64,000 bases of DNA from Sporomusa silvacetica DSM 10669 (GCF_002257705.1 NZ_LSLK01000165.1:1-64000), one strand, 5' to 3'; numbered from the stretch's first letter, positions 17,219-26,343 are shown. Notes: generated from the sequence alone by a model not told the origin. Translations and numbers: made by a program.

Positions 17219-18133
17219 ATGAAAGCAACTGATAATAAAGTAGGCTTTATACCGAGAGGAATTATACCAGCGGTGATAACTCCCCTGACGGCTGAAGAAA
17301 AATTTAACGAGAAAGCCATGCGTAAGCTGATTAATTATCTAATTAGCGGTGGTGTACATGGATTATTTATTACCGGTACAACTGGAGAATTTTACGGCTT
17401 AAGTCCTGAGGAAAAAAAGGAAATTTTTCAGGTCACCATGGATGAGACAAAGGGTAGAGTCCCCGTTTATGCAGGAACGAATGGGATCACTACCCGAGAG
17501 AGTGTGATGCTAACCCAAATGGCAGAAGAATGCAAAGTGGACGCCGTATCGGTTTTAACACCTTTGTTTATTACTCCCAATCAAGATCAGCTAGTTAAAC
17601 ACTATAAGGATGTTGCGGCAAGTACCTCTCTTCCAGTCATACTCTACAACAATCCTCCTAAGACAGGTGTTAATATTGCGCCGGCAACAGTAGCTAAGTT
17701 AGCTGAAGTCCCTAATATTGTAAGCATCAAGGATTCAAGTGGTGATTTGACCTTGACAGCTGAATATATACGCTTGACTCAAGATAGAAAGGATTTTTCC
17801 GTGCTTATGGGACGAGACACGCTTATCTATGGAGCCCTTTTATATGGTGCCACTGGTTCCATTGCGTCCTGTGCAAATGTAGCGCCTAGACTGTGCGCTG
17901 ACATCTATGAAAAATATATGGCTGGTGATTTAGCAGGATCTCTCAAAGCGCAGTTTGCCTTGGCGCCTCTTAGGATTGCCTTTTGCATCGGTACGTTCCC
18001 GGCGGTGATTAAAGAATCACTTACCTTACTGGGTATCGAGGCTGGACCGTGTATGGATCCATCAGGCCCGTTGACACATAGTGAAAGAGAGCAACTTTCC
18101 AAGGTATTGATAGGCATGGGACTGTTGAAATAA
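17219..18133 (+). CDS. DapA-family lyase/dehydratase of the galactarate operon
   Basis: A 304-aa Schiff-base enzyme of the dihydrodipicolinate synthase/N-acetylneuraminate lyase superfamily. It has GTTGE (about 53-57), the catalytic Tyr in LYNNPP (about 142) and the Schiff-base Lys in SIKDSSGD (about 170). The family includes 5-dehydro-4-deoxyglucarate dehydratase and several 2-keto-3-deoxy acid aldolases. Since the next gene is tartronate semialdehyde reductase, the most economical role is cleavage of 5-dehydro-4-deoxyglucarate to pyruvate and tartronate semialdehyde, the reaction done by the unrelated GarL in E. coli. A dehydratase role leading to 2-oxoglutarate semialdehyde remains possible. 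The ribosome binding site is weak. Confidence 0.85.
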   Translation: MKATDNKVGFIPRGIIPAVITPLTAEEKFNEKAMRKLINYLISGGVHGLFITGTTGEFYGLSPEEKKEIFQVTMDETKGRVPVYAGTNGITTRESVMLTQMAEECKVDAVSVLTPLFITPNQDQLVKHYKDVAASTSLPVILYNNPPKTGVNIAPATVAKLAEVPNIVSIKDSSGDLTLTAEYIRLTQDRKDFSVLMGRDTLIYGALLYGATGSIASCANVAPRLCADIYEKYMAGDLAGSLKAQFALAPLRIAFCIGTFPAVIKESLTLLGIEAGPCMDPSGPLTHSEREQLSKVLIGMGLLK

Positions 18134-18158
18134 TTTAAAAATAAAGGAGTAAATGAAA

Positions 18159-19043
18159 ATGAAAATTGGATTTATTGGTTTAGGTATTATGGGGAAACCT
18201 ATGAGTAAAAATTTAATAAAGGCGGGCTATGATCTTATTGTTGTAGATAAAAACCAAAGTGCAGTTGACGAAGTGGTAGCTGCAGGGGCTAAGAGCGCAG
18301 CTACAGCTAAGGCTGCAGCGCAAGCGGCTGATATCATTATTACCATGTTACCTAACTCGCCTCATGTAAAAGAAGTTGTTTTGGGTGAAAATGGCGTACT
18401 TGAGGGAGCTAATAAGGGTGCAACCTTCATTGATATGAGTTCGATCGCTCCCTTAGTAAGCCGGGAATTGGCAGCAAAGCTTGCCGAAAAGGGAGTAGAG
18501 ATGTTAGATGCTCCTGTAAGCGGCGGCGAACCGAAAGCTATTGATGGTACCATGTCTGTCATGGTTGGTGGCAAGCAAGAAGTATTTGATAAATGCTATC
18601 CTGTAATGAAGGCTATGGCTGGTTCCGTTGTACGGACAGGGGAGATTGGCGCGGGAAATGTAACAAAGCTTGCAAACCAGGTTATTGTTGCCCTGAATAT
18701 TGCGGCCATGTCGGAAGCATTGGTTTTAGCCAGCAAAGCGGGGGTAGAGCCGGAGTTGGTATACCAAGCCATTCGTGGTGGCTTGGCAGGAAGTACGGTT
18801 CTCGATGCGAAAGCACCGCTTGTCATGGATCGTAAGTTTGATCCGGGGTTCCGTATTAATCTTCACATTAAGGATTTGAACAATGCGTTGGAAACCGCCC
18901 ATGACATGGGTGTTCCATTGCCGATGACTGCAGCGGTTATGGAAATGATGCAAGCGCTCAAAGTGGATGATATGGGAGAGAAGGATCATTGTAGTTTAGT
19001 ACGATATTACGAAAAGATGGCCAAGGTTGAAGTGAAACGTTAA
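18159..19043 (+). CDS. garR: 2-hydroxy-3-oxopropionate (tartronate semialdehyde) reductase
   Basis: A 294-aa beta-hydroxyacid dehydrogenase, close to E. coli GarR over its whole length, including NAD-binding GFIGLGIMGKPMSKNL at the N-terminus, DAPVSGGEPKAIDGT, the catalytic Lys in GAGNVTKLANQ (about 171) and the YYEKxAKVEV ending. It reduces tartronate semialdehyde to D-glycerate. I use ATG 18159 because AAAGGAG is 9 bases upstream and the protein then starts exactly like GarR; the ATG at 18153 is only 3 bases from the site. Last gene of the operon; no glycerate kinase gene is in the window. Confidence 0.95.
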   Translation: MKIGFIGLGIMGKPMSKNLIKAGYDLIVVDKNQSAVDEVVAAGAKSAATAKAAAQAADIIITMLPNSPHVKEVVLGENGVLEGANKGATFIDMSSIAPLVSRELAAKLAEKGVEMLDAPVSGGEPKAIDGTMSVMVGGKQEVFDKCYPVMKAMAGSVVRTGEIGAGNVTKLANQVIVALNIAAMSEALVLASKAGVEPELVYQAIRGGLAGSTVLDAKAPLVMDRKFDPGFRINLHIKDLNNALETAHDMGVPLPMTAAVMEMMQALKVDDMGEKDHCSLVRYYEKMAKVEVKR

Positions 19044-19109
19044 TCGAGCTAGAAGGGGCTGTTGAGAAAGTCCAAAAAGATAATATTGCAGAAAATGGTT
19101 TTAGTGGAG

Positions 19110-19146
19110 GCTGCCGCATTAACAAAATTAGTGTGGCAGCTTTTTT
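19110..19146 (+). terminator. Terminator of the galactarate operon
   Basis: GCTGCCGCA pairs with TGTGGCAGC and is followed by TTTTTT. Confidence 0.85.
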
Positions 19147-19194
19147 CTTTAGGAAATCTTAAAACACCTCCTGGATTAATATAGTATAATTACA

Positions 19195-19400
19195 TTAAAA
19201 ATGGAGAAGGTGTCTCGTAATACATTGTACGCAGGGGATAAATGGCAAAACGGATACTTCTACGAAGTATGTAACTAAGAGCGCTCCGGCATTTACCGAA
19301 GTATCTTTGTCGAATTTAGACTTTATTTGGAAATAAAACAGGAATAATGAGAAATTTCGGGAATTCTAATAAACAGTATGTTTATTAAGTAATTCCTTTA
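19195..19400 (+). other. Long leader region before the GGDEF/HD-GYP gene
   Basis: A 340-bp gap precedes the gene at 19488. It holds ATACTTC-TAC-GAAGTAT (a 7-bp perfect hairpin at about 19255-19271), a GAGCGCTC palindrome, and a repeat of GAAGTATCTTTG downstream. A c-di-GMP riboswitch would make sense here, but the GEMM class I and class II consensus bases are not present, so I leave it unassigned. Confidence 0.3.
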
Positions 19401-19487
19401 GTGTGGGTATATCCTGGAGTAAAAATTATATGTACGGGAATAATGGTTATCCCATTTTCCCTATACATAGAAAGGAATGATCTCTAT

Positions 19488-21065
19488 ATGACAAGCAAAA
19501 ACTATGCAATAAAAATTTCTTTAGTATATTTTGCCTTTGGCGTAATATGGATTTTTTTATCTGATACCATTGTTGGACTTTTATCTTTAAACAGAGATAT
19601 TATAATTTTGTTTTCCGTTATAAAGGGTTGGATTTTTGTAAGTTTATCAGCTTTTCTTATTTACATTATAGCCAACCGATATATACAAAAATTAGCGCAC
19701 ACTAACCAGGTACAACAAGAAATTTTGCAATCTATTCCAGATTTAATGCTACGTATTGATTGTCATGGTAAGTTTCTTGACTATAATAAACCAGCTAACT
19801 TTGATTCCTATGTTCCTCCAAATCAATTCTTGGGGAAAAATATTATGGACGTTTTTAGCCGGGAATTGGCACTGCAGGCCCTTGGTCATATAAGACAAGC
19901 TATCAGTAGTGGGAATATACAACTTATGGAGTACCAGCTGCTGCAAAATAACCAAGTACATTACTTTGAAGCTCGTTTTGTCAAAAATGGTGATTTCGAG
20001 GTAATGGCAATAGTCAGAGATATCACTTATAAAAAGCAAATCGAACAGAGGCTAGAACTTCTTAGCATAAAGGATCCCCTTACTGAAGTTTACAACCGTA
20101 CTTATTTCGAAGAGCAAATACTTAAGAGTGGCAGGCAAAATGGTAAAAATGTTGGCATTCTCGTCTGTGATGTTGACGGTCTTAAATTAATCAATGATAC
20201 ATTAGGGCACTTTTCAGGCGATGAATTACTCAAGGCTGCAGCCAAAATACTGAGTTCCTGTATATCTTTTCCAGATATTATCGCCAGAATTGGCGGAGAC
20301 GAATTTGCAATATTGGTGTCAAATCCCGAGACTCAAAAAATGGACGAGTTATCTAAGGCAATTAAAATGTCTATAGAAAAATATAACGATACTAACCACA
20401 ATCTTCCGTTAAGTCTTTCCAGCGGCTGGGCAATAGGCTTTGAGGATATTAATTCGCTGTTTAAAGAAGCGGATAACAACATGTATCGGGAAAAAATGCA
20501 TAAGGGTTTAAGTGCACGCAGTGCAATAGTACATGCAATGATGCAGGCATTAGAAGCCAGAGACTATATTACGGAAGGGCATGCTGAGCGACTGGAAAGC
20601 ATTGTCGCAAATTTTGCTCAGAAAATACAACTGTCTGCCCCAATGCTTGCCGATTTGAAACTTCTGGCAAAATTTCATGATATAGGGAAAGTGGGTATTC
20701 CTGACAGCATCCTGTTTAAACCTGGAAAACTAACGCCTGATGAAATTTCTGTTATGCGTCGTCACTGTGATATTGGTTTTCGGATAGCGAAATCAGTGCC
20801 GGACTTAGCTCCTATTGCCGATTGGATTTTAAAGCATCAAGAATGGTGGAATGGAAAGGGATATCCCCTTAACCTCGCTGGCGAAGAAATTCCATTGGCA
20901 TGTCGTATACTTGCGTTAGCAGATGCCTTTGATGCCATGACGAATGACCGTCCATACCGTAAAGCCCTGAGTGATCAAGAAGCTATTGACGAAATACGCA
21001 AATGTGCTGGAACACAATTTGACCCTGTTCTTGCTGAAACTTTCATTGCAATGCTAACTAATTAG
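19488..21065 (+). CDS. Membrane PAS-GGDEF-HD-GYP cyclic-di-GMP protein
   Basis: A 525-aa protein. I start it at ATG 19488, 9-10 bases after AAAGGA; the frame is open further upstream but without a ribosome binding site. Two membrane helices (about 8-32 and 40-65) are followed by a PAS domain (about 75-190), GGDEF (about 195-345) with intact GGDEF at about 268, and HD-GYP (about 355-525) with HDIGK at about 397, KHQEWWNGKGYP and DAFDAMTNDRPYR. Both synthesis and degradation motifs for c-di-GMP look complete, so it may be bifunctional. Confidence 0.93.
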   Translation: MTSKNYAIKISLVYFAFGVIWIFLSDTIVGLLSLNRDIIILFSVIKGWIFVSLSAFLIYIIANRYIQKLAHTNQVQQEILQSIPDLMLRIDCHGKFLDYNKPANFDSYVPPNQFLGKNIMDVFSRELALQALGHIRQAISSGNIQLMEYQLLQNNQVHYFEARFVKNGDFEVMAIVRDITYKKQIEQRLELLSIKDPLTEVYNRTYFEEQILKSGRQNGKNVGILVCDVDGLKLINDTLGHFSGDELLKAAAKILSSCISFPDIIARIGGDEFAILVSNPETQKMDELSKAIKMSIEKYNDTNHNLPLSLSSGWAIGFEDINSLFKEADNNMYREKMHKGLSARSAIVHAMMQALEARDYITEGHAERLESIVANFAQKIQLSAPMLADLKLLAKFHDIGKVGIPDSILFKPGKLTPDEISVMRRHCDIGFRIAKSVPDLAPIADWILKHQEWWNGKGYPLNLAGEEIPLACRILALADAFDAMTNDRPYRKALSDQEAIDEIRKCAGTQFDPVLAETFIAMLTN

Positions 21066-21085
21066 ACAAAGATAAATTTAAATAG

Positions 21086-21145
21086 CTTAAACTAAAATTG
21101 CCAAGCCTATCCAGAGCGGAAAGGGCTTGGCAATTTTAGTTTAAG
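21086..21145. terminator. Bidirectional terminator between convergent genes
   Basis: A perfect 22-bp stem: CTTAAACTAAAATTGCCAAG... (21086-21107) pairs with 21124-21145. The A and T runs serve both directions. Confidence 0.88.
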
Positions 21146-21837
21146 ATTTGTTTTAAAATATCCACATTATAAAGTGTGATAGATGTGCGATAAAAATCAA
21201 TAATTTTTTCATCGCGCATGCGACCGATTTCTCTAGATAAAGCAGGGCGCGAGACATACAAGAAATCAGCCAATTCATTACGGTTTAATGGCATTGTAAA
21301 AGTTTTTTCCCCTCTAGATTCATATTGTTCCAGAAGATACATACAGATTTTTTTTCGCAGGCTTTTGAGTGCGAGATACTCTAGCTTACGATGTAGAAGA
21401 CAATTATTTTGCGATACCGACACTAACATATTTTGTAATAACTGTTCACGACCTATAAAAGTATTTTTACAGTTACCCGCAATTTTTGCTCGGGGCAAAA
21501 ACATCACAGTACAGTCTGTTTTCGCAACTACAGATACTGGCCAATCATGTTGCTGCGAAAATACAGCTCTTATTCCGAATGATTCCCCATTTTTAATTTT
21601 TTTTATTAGCATACATTTTCCCGTCAGGTTTTCTTTTATGATTGACGCTTTTCCATGAATTAATAAACCCAACCCGGTTATTTTTTCATTTTGTACGACA
21701 ATATAGGAATCGGCTGAGCAATTTAACAATTCCGGTTTAAAATAGGCAAACATAATGTTTATCGTATCAATGGAAATACCGGAGAACATCGGTGATTTTG
21801 AAACAAATTTGACTAAGATGTCTTGCAATATTACCAC
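21136..21837 (-). CDS. Crp/Fnr-family transcriptional regulator
   Basis: A 233-aa regulator with an N-terminal cyclic-nucleotide-binding-like barrel (about 15-130) and a C-terminal winged helix (about 165-225) containing NELADFLYVSRPALSREIGR. There is no Fnr-type N-terminal cysteine cluster. The start is GTG at 21837; a TTG three codons later is better spaced from AAGG and cannot be excluded. It is divergent from the uptake cluster starting at 22235, and AT-rich palindromes lie between them, so it may control that cluster in response to a metal, redox state or cofactor. Confidence 0.85.
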   Translation of the reverse strand: MVILQDILVKFVSKSPMFSGISIDTINIMFAYFKPELLNCSADSYIVVQNEKITGLGLLIHGKASIIKENLTGKCMLIKKIKNGESFGIRAVFSQQHDWPVSVVAKTDCTVMFLPRAKIAGNCKNTFIGREQLLQNMLVSVSQNNCLLHRKLEYLALKSLRKKICMYLLEQYESRGEKTFTMPLNRNELADFLYVSRPALSREIGRMRDEKIIDFYRTSITLYNVDILKQILN

Positions 21838-21930
21838 AACCTTCTGCGATTAGTAACCATGGTTACCGACATAATCTCTATAAGTAAGTATACTATATAC
21901 CAACAATATCTTACAACAAAAACGAATAGT

Positions 21931-22127
21931 AACAAATATAAACAAAATATATTTCCTAAATATATTTGTTTATATTTGTTTTATTTAGCGGAACGTATTC
22001 CCAAAAGGGTCAAATTTATACGTATGAATTCTCATTGAAGCAAGGGTAGGTGGCTTGCAAATATAACATAACAAAAACAAATAAAATGGCAATAAATTAA
22101 CATTATCATAACATTTTTGTTTACTTA
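21931..22127. promoter_or_regulatory. AT-rich palindrome and repeats in the divergent promoter region
   Basis: AACAAATATAAACAAA (21931-21946) is followed by its inverted copy TTTGTTTATATTTGTT (21965-21980), giving a near-perfect 50-bp palindrome. Related AACAAAAACAAATAAA (about 22070) and TTTTTGTTTACTTA (about 22114) follow. Repeated sites between a Crp/Fnr gene and a divergent operon suggest operators. The rest of 21838-22234 shows nothing else clear. Confidence 0.5.
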
Positions 22128-22234
22128 TGTACAATGTTGTAATAATATAGCTTTAATGGGAAAACCGTGTCTATTAGGTGCAACAATGGCAAAGCCTTTT
22201 GCAGGAACAAGAAAAAAGTATTGAGGAGGGCAAA

Positions 22235-23530
22235 ATGAAAGAAAACATGCTTAATTGGACCATTCAGGACATTATCAAAAAATATCCTGAAACGTCGGAG
22301 GTATTTAGCAATAACGGCTTTGATGAATTCGCTAATGAAGAAGTGCTTAACGAACTAGGAGCGATACTAAAGCTTAAACCCGCGTTGCGAGCCAAAAAAA
22401 TAGGGGCTGAAGCTTTTTTGCACCTATTAGAAGAAAAAATTGCCGATGCAGCCAACTATGATAGTTTGCTCTCATCTTGTGTTGATAACAATTCGGGGAA
22501 ATTTAACTTTGTCGCACAGATTCCCTGCGGTTTAAAAGTTCCTTTGGAGCGTGAAATGCAATCGGTGCTTCAGAAAGCCCAAGAAAACGGTAAAGAACCG
22601 ATTAACTATTACACCGGAGCATGCTGCAACGATTTGCTGCATCTTAATGAATGGATACCGCACTTTATGAATATTGACGAAGTACCAGATATGGTGTTGA
22701 CAAAGGGGTATCATTTTTTTAATAAAAATTTCGTTGAACGCTTTGTCAAGTCCGGTTATTTTGCAATGCCGGGAAACCAACTGATAAATAGCCAAATTGC
22801 TGATATTGGTATTACGGATAAAGAAGGAAATTATCATGTTGTCGGTCTGACTACCACAATCATGGTAGTGGATAAATCACGGCTGGGCGATTTGCCAATG
22901 CCGAGGACATGGGGAGACTTGTTAAAGTCTGAATACGAACGCAAAGTCTTAATGAATAGTTATGGTGATAGTTTTAGTGATGTTGTACTACTAAACATTT
23001 ATAAGGATTATGGCGAGGCAGGGATCGAAGCGCTTGGCAAGGCGATACATAGCGGCGCACATGCCGCACAGATGATTAAAGGGATGGCGAGCAGTAAAGC
23101 GGATTTGCCGCCGATTTACATTATGTCTAATTTCTTTGCTAACGCCATAAGTTCTTCAGATAATATTGAGATTGTCTGGCCTGAAGACGGGGCTTTGGTA
23201 ATGCCGCTTTTCTTTATGGTGAAGGCGGATAAAGCAGAAAAGCTGAACGACTTAGTTGATTTTGTAAGCGGCTCACGCTTTGGTCAGCTTTGTGCTGATG
23301 CCTATTTTCCTTCCTTGCATCCAGCTGTAAATAATAAATTGGCCGCCAATGCCAAGTTTAAATGGTTGGGTTGTGATTTCATAAAGGAAAATGATATTGA
23401 AGAATTGGTGGAGAAACTAAATAAGTGGTGTTGGGAGAGTTATTGTGCTAAGGGCGGTCAGACGAACGAGTCATCTCCAGCTTGCGGGTGCAAATCCGAT
23501 AAGGAAAGCTTAAAAATACAGAGTATGTGA
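22235..23530 (+). CDS. Cytoplasmic solute-binding-like protein with DUF1858-like N-terminus (copy 1)
   Basis: A 431-aa protein starting at ATG 22235 after GAGGAGGG. Residues about 5-75 form a DUF1858-like helical module (TIQDIIKKYPETSEVF). The rest resembles iron/solute-binding proteins of ABC importers (SBP family 6), with PMPRTWGDLL and ADAYFPSLHP segments. There is no signal peptide or lipobox, so unlike true binding proteins it should stay in the cytoplasm. Many cysteines are present, including a CC pair (about 130) and a C-terminal CGC tail, possibly for a metal. It opens the uptake cluster. A paralogue is at 27935, and the same N-module starts the ATPase at 24249. Confidence 0.8.
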   Translation: MKENMLNWTIQDIIKKYPETSEVFSNNGFDEFANEEVLNELGAILKLKPALRAKKIGAEAFLHLLEEKIADAANYDSLLSSCVDNNSGKFNFVAQIPCGLKVPLEREMQSVLQKAQENGKEPINYYTGACCNDLLHLNEWIPHFMNIDEVPDMVLTKGYHFFNKNFVERFVKSGYFAMPGNQLINSQIADIGITDKEGNYHVVGLTTTIMVVDKSRLGDLPMPRTWGDLLKSEYERKVLMNSYGDSFSDVVLLNIYKDYGEAGIEALGKAIHSGAHAAQMIKGMASSKADLPPIYIMSNFFANAISSSDNIEIVWPEDGALVMPLFFMVKADKAEKLNDLVDFVSGSRFGQLCADAYFPSLHPAVNNKLAANAKFKWLGCDFIKENDIEELVEKLNKWCWESYCAKGGQTNESSPACGCKSDKESLKIQSM

Positions 23531-23543
23531 CGGTGGTGAAATT

Positions 23544-24230
23544 ATGCAGTTAATTACTGTATCCGGTCCGCCTTCTGCAGGGAAAACGGCAGTGATTGCC
23601 AAGATTGCTGAAGTCTTGCAGCATGACAAAATGAAAGTGGCGGTTGTGAAATTTGATTGTTTGTCGACTAAGGATCAGGAATTTTATCAAAAAAAGGGTA
23701 TAGTTGCCAGGACTGGACTGTCAGGCAATATTTGCCCAGACCATTTTTTCGTCAGCAATATTGAAGATTGTGTAGCGTGGGCAAACCGGAAAGGTTTTGC
23801 GATGTTAATCAGTGAGAGTGCCGGACTATGTAACCGTTGTTCGCCGCATATCCGCGGGGCGTTGGCGGTATGTGTGATTGATAATTTGAGTGGTGTTGAC
23901 ACCCCGCGAAAAATTGGGCCAATGCTTAAACTGGCTGATATTGTTGTGATTACCAAAGGGGACATTGTCTCGCAGGGTGAACGGGAAGTATTTGCTTTTC
24001 GTGTCAAACAGGCCAATCCGCGGGCAGTAATTATTCATCTTAATGGTATTACCGGGCAAGGCGCTCATGAAGCCAAAGAATTATTTTGTAACGCCGCGGA
24101 GTTTGAAACTCTTATTGGCTGTCAGCTGCGGTTTTCCATGCCGGCAGCCACTTGTTCGTACTGTTTGGGACAGGTTCGTATTGGCGAGGACTTCCAAATG
24201 GGTAATGTGAAAAAAATGGAATTGAACTGA
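23544..24230 (+). CDS. HypB/CobW-like GTPase with cysteine motifs
   Basis: A 228-aa P-loop protein of the SIMIBI class: Walker A GPPSAGKT at 8-15, an invariant-Asp strand (VVKFDC), and TKGD as base-specific loop. HypB, UreG and CobW relatives load metals using GTP. Two Cys pairs are visible, CNRC at about 95-99 and CSYC at about 203-207, likely metal sites. It follows the solute-binding-like gene by 13 bp and precedes the ATPase by 18 bp, so it is probably part of the same machine, perhaps delivering a metal or cofactor after import. Substrate unknown. Confidence 0.8.
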   Translation: MQLITVSGPPSAGKTAVIAKIAEVLQHDKMKVAVVKFDCLSTKDQEFYQKKGIVARTGLSGNICPDHFFVSNIEDCVAWANRKGFAMLISESAGLCNRCSPHIRGALAVCVIDNLSGVDTPRKIGPMLKLADIVVITKGDIVSQGEREVFAFRVKQANPRAVIIHLNGITGQGAHEAKELFCNAAEFETLIGCQLRFSMPAATCSYCLGQVRIGEDFQMGNVKKMELN

Positions 24231-24248
24231 GAAGGGACTGGGTTCTAA

Positions 24249-25268
24249 GTGTGGGAAAAGCTGTCTTCTATGACTATGCAAGAATTGTTTACAGCATATC
24301 CGTATGCGGCTGATTTTTTTCAGGCCTTACCGTTGCCGGTTAAATCGTTTGACCGGGTTTGTAATTATTTTTCAAGTATGGACGAAGAAACATCCCAGGA
24401 TTTGGGGATAGACCAGCAGGTTCTTATCGAACAATTTGTCGCTTTTATGACTCAGATGCAGCAACTGCAGGTTGTGGAGGAGGCAGTCAAATCTGTTACT
24501 ATTGTTGGCGGACAAGACAAAGACGGTCAGGGTGAAAATATATTAGTAACAATTAATGCCGGTGAAGTTATTTGCATCGTGGGACCAACTGGTTCAGGGA
24601 AGAGCTGCTTACTGGCAGATATTGAATGGATTGCGCAGCGGGATACGCCTACAAAACGAAAGATACTGATCAATAATCAGATTCCGGATGTGAAACGTCG
24701 TTTTTCCATCGAACATAAGCTGGTTGCTCAACTCTCGCAGAATATGAATTTCATTATGGATTTGACGGTTGAGGAATTTGTTAAGATGCATGCCGAAAGC
24801 CGAATGGTGGAAAATGCGGCGGAAATTTGCGCTAACATTATTGTGAAAGCCAACGAATTAGCTGGTGAGAAGTTTTTGCCAGATACGCCGGTTACCTCAT
24901 TAAGTGGCGGTCAGTCCCGTTCCCTGATGATAGCTGATGCGGCCTATTTGAGCAAATCGCCGATTATCCTGATTGATGAAATTGAGAATGCCGGAATTGA
25001 CCGCCAAAACGCGATTCGACTTTTGGTTGACAGACAAAAAATTGTGTTGATGGCTACTCACGACCCGATTTTGGCATTAATGGGCGATAGGCGGCTGGTG
25101 ATCAAAAACGGTGGAATTAAGAAAGTAATTGTGACTTCAGAACAAGAACGTCATAATTTGGTCTTGCTGGAGAAATTAGATCGTCAACTATCCGCAATCC
25201 GGGATATATTACGTAACGGAGGGTGCATTGATCTAATACCGGCGGAGCCGGGGGTGACAATTTGTTAA
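24249..25268 (+). CDS. ABC-type ATPase with DUF1858-like N-terminal module
   Basis: A 339-aa protein starting at GTG. Residues 1-75 match the N-terminal module of the two solute-binding-like proteins (T9, Y17-P18 and F24 fall at the same positions as in copy 1). The ATPase domain follows: Walker A GPTGSGKS (about 113-120), signature LSGGQSRS (about 217), Walker B IILIDE (about 239) and H-loop MATHDP. The region between Walker A and the signature is short and unlike standard importers. It overlaps the permease gene by 7 bp. Since a FecE-type ATPase also follows, this one may serve the cytoplasmic components rather than the permease. Confidence 0.8.
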   Translation: MWEKLSSMTMQELFTAYPYAADFFQALPLPVKSFDRVCNYFSSMDEETSQDLGIDQQVLIEQFVAFMTQMQQLQVVEEAVKSVTIVGGQDKDGQGENILVTINAGEVICIVGPTGSGKSCLLADIEWIAQRDTPTKRKILINNQIPDVKRRFSIEHKLVAQLSQNMNFIMDLTVEEFVKMHAESRMVENAAEICANIIVKANELAGEKFLPDTPVTSLSGGQSRSLMIADAAYLSKSPIILIDEIENAGIDRQNAIRLLVDRQKIVLMATHDPILALMGDRRLVIKNGGIKKVIVTSEQERHNLVLLEKLDRQLSAIRDILRNGGCIDLIPAEPGVTIC

Positions 25269-26299
25269 AAGGCAATTCTCTTTCAGGGGGAGCTGCGATA
25301 ACGCTGTTACTATTGCCTGTTTTGTTAGTCGCGGTATTTTTCGTGTCTTTTGTTATTGGCAGTTACCCAATTTCTATTGAAACGGTTTTTGCTATTATCG
25401 CGGGGAAATTTATTTCTCTGCCGCATTATTGGACAAACGACATGGAGACTGTTGTATTTAAGATTCGCCTGCCACGAATTATTGCCGCACTATTGGTTGG
25501 CGCTGCTTTAGCCACGTCTGGTGCTGCTTACCAGGGGATGTTCAAAAACCCGATGGTGTCGCCGGGCATTTTGGGGGTTTCAGCTGGTGCCAGCCTGGGC
25601 GCAGCGCTGGCAATATTGCTTTCATATAGTAATGTCGGTATTCAGATTGGAGCGTTTATTGGCGGAATGCTAGCTGTAACGATTACCTATTTCATCAGTG
25701 TATGGCTCGGTCGGAATGGCGACACCATACTGGTAATGATTCTTACGGGGATTATTGTCGGGATACTGTTTTCTTCATTTCTTTCCTTAATTAAATACGC
25801 AGCCGATCCTTATATCAAATTGCCGACGATAACGTATTGGCTGATGGGCAGTTTGGCCTCGATCAGCATACACGATGTGGAAGTGGCCAGTATCCCTATC
25901 GTCCTGGGGTTAGCGGCAGTAATGCTAGTCAGATGGAACCTGAATGTAATGTCGTTTGGCGAAGAAGAGGCAAGCGCATTAGGTGTAAACACCGGTAGGG
26001 TGAGATTGGTGGTCATCCTGTGTGCCACCATGATGACTGCTTCAGCTGTCGCGATAAGCGGGATGATTGGGCTGGTCGGCTTGATTGTGCCTCATGTGGC
26101 ACGACTGCTTGTTGGTCCGGATTATAAAGTGTTGTTACCAGTAGCGATGTTGATGGGAGCCCTTTTTTTACTGTTAGTGGATAATCTAGCGAGAACACTG
26201 TATTCTGTGGAAATTCCCCTGGGTATTCTTACATCCATGATTGGCGCGCCATTTTTTCTATATTTATTGATCAACACCAAAAAAAAGGGCTGGGCTTAA
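25262..26299 (+). CDS. FecCD/BtuC-family ABC permease
   Basis: A 345-aa permease of the iron-siderophore/B12 type, with about ten membrane helices. Landmarks are RLPRIIAALLVGAALATSG, the NPMVSPGILGVSAGASLGA stretch, and the cytoplasmic GLVGLIVPHVARLLVGPD loop that contacts the ATPase. It starts at TTG after GGGGGTGA and overlaps the previous stop. With the FecE-type ATPase at 26344 and the lipoprotein at 31188 it forms a complete type II importer for a metal chelate, haem or corrinoid. Confidence 0.93.
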   Translation: MLKGNSLSGGAAITLLLLPVLLVAVFFVSFVIGSYPISIETVFAIIAGKFISLPHYWTNDMETVVFKIRLPRIIAALLVGAALATSGAAYQGMFKNPMVSPGILGVSAGASLGAALAILLSYSNVGIQIGAFIGGMLAVTITYFISVWLGRNGDTILVMILTGIIVGILFSSFLSLIKYAADPYIKLPTITYWLMGSLASISIHDVEVASIPIVLGLAAVMLVRWNLNVMSFGEEEASALGVNTGRVRLVVILCATMMTASAVAISGMIGLVGLIVPHVARLLVGPDYKVLLPVAMLMGALFLLLVDNLARTLYSVEIPLGILTSMIGAPFFLYLLINTKKKGWA

Positions 26300-26343
26300 G
26301 AGCAGACATTATGAGGATAAGCTGCTGAAAGGATTGAAACAGC

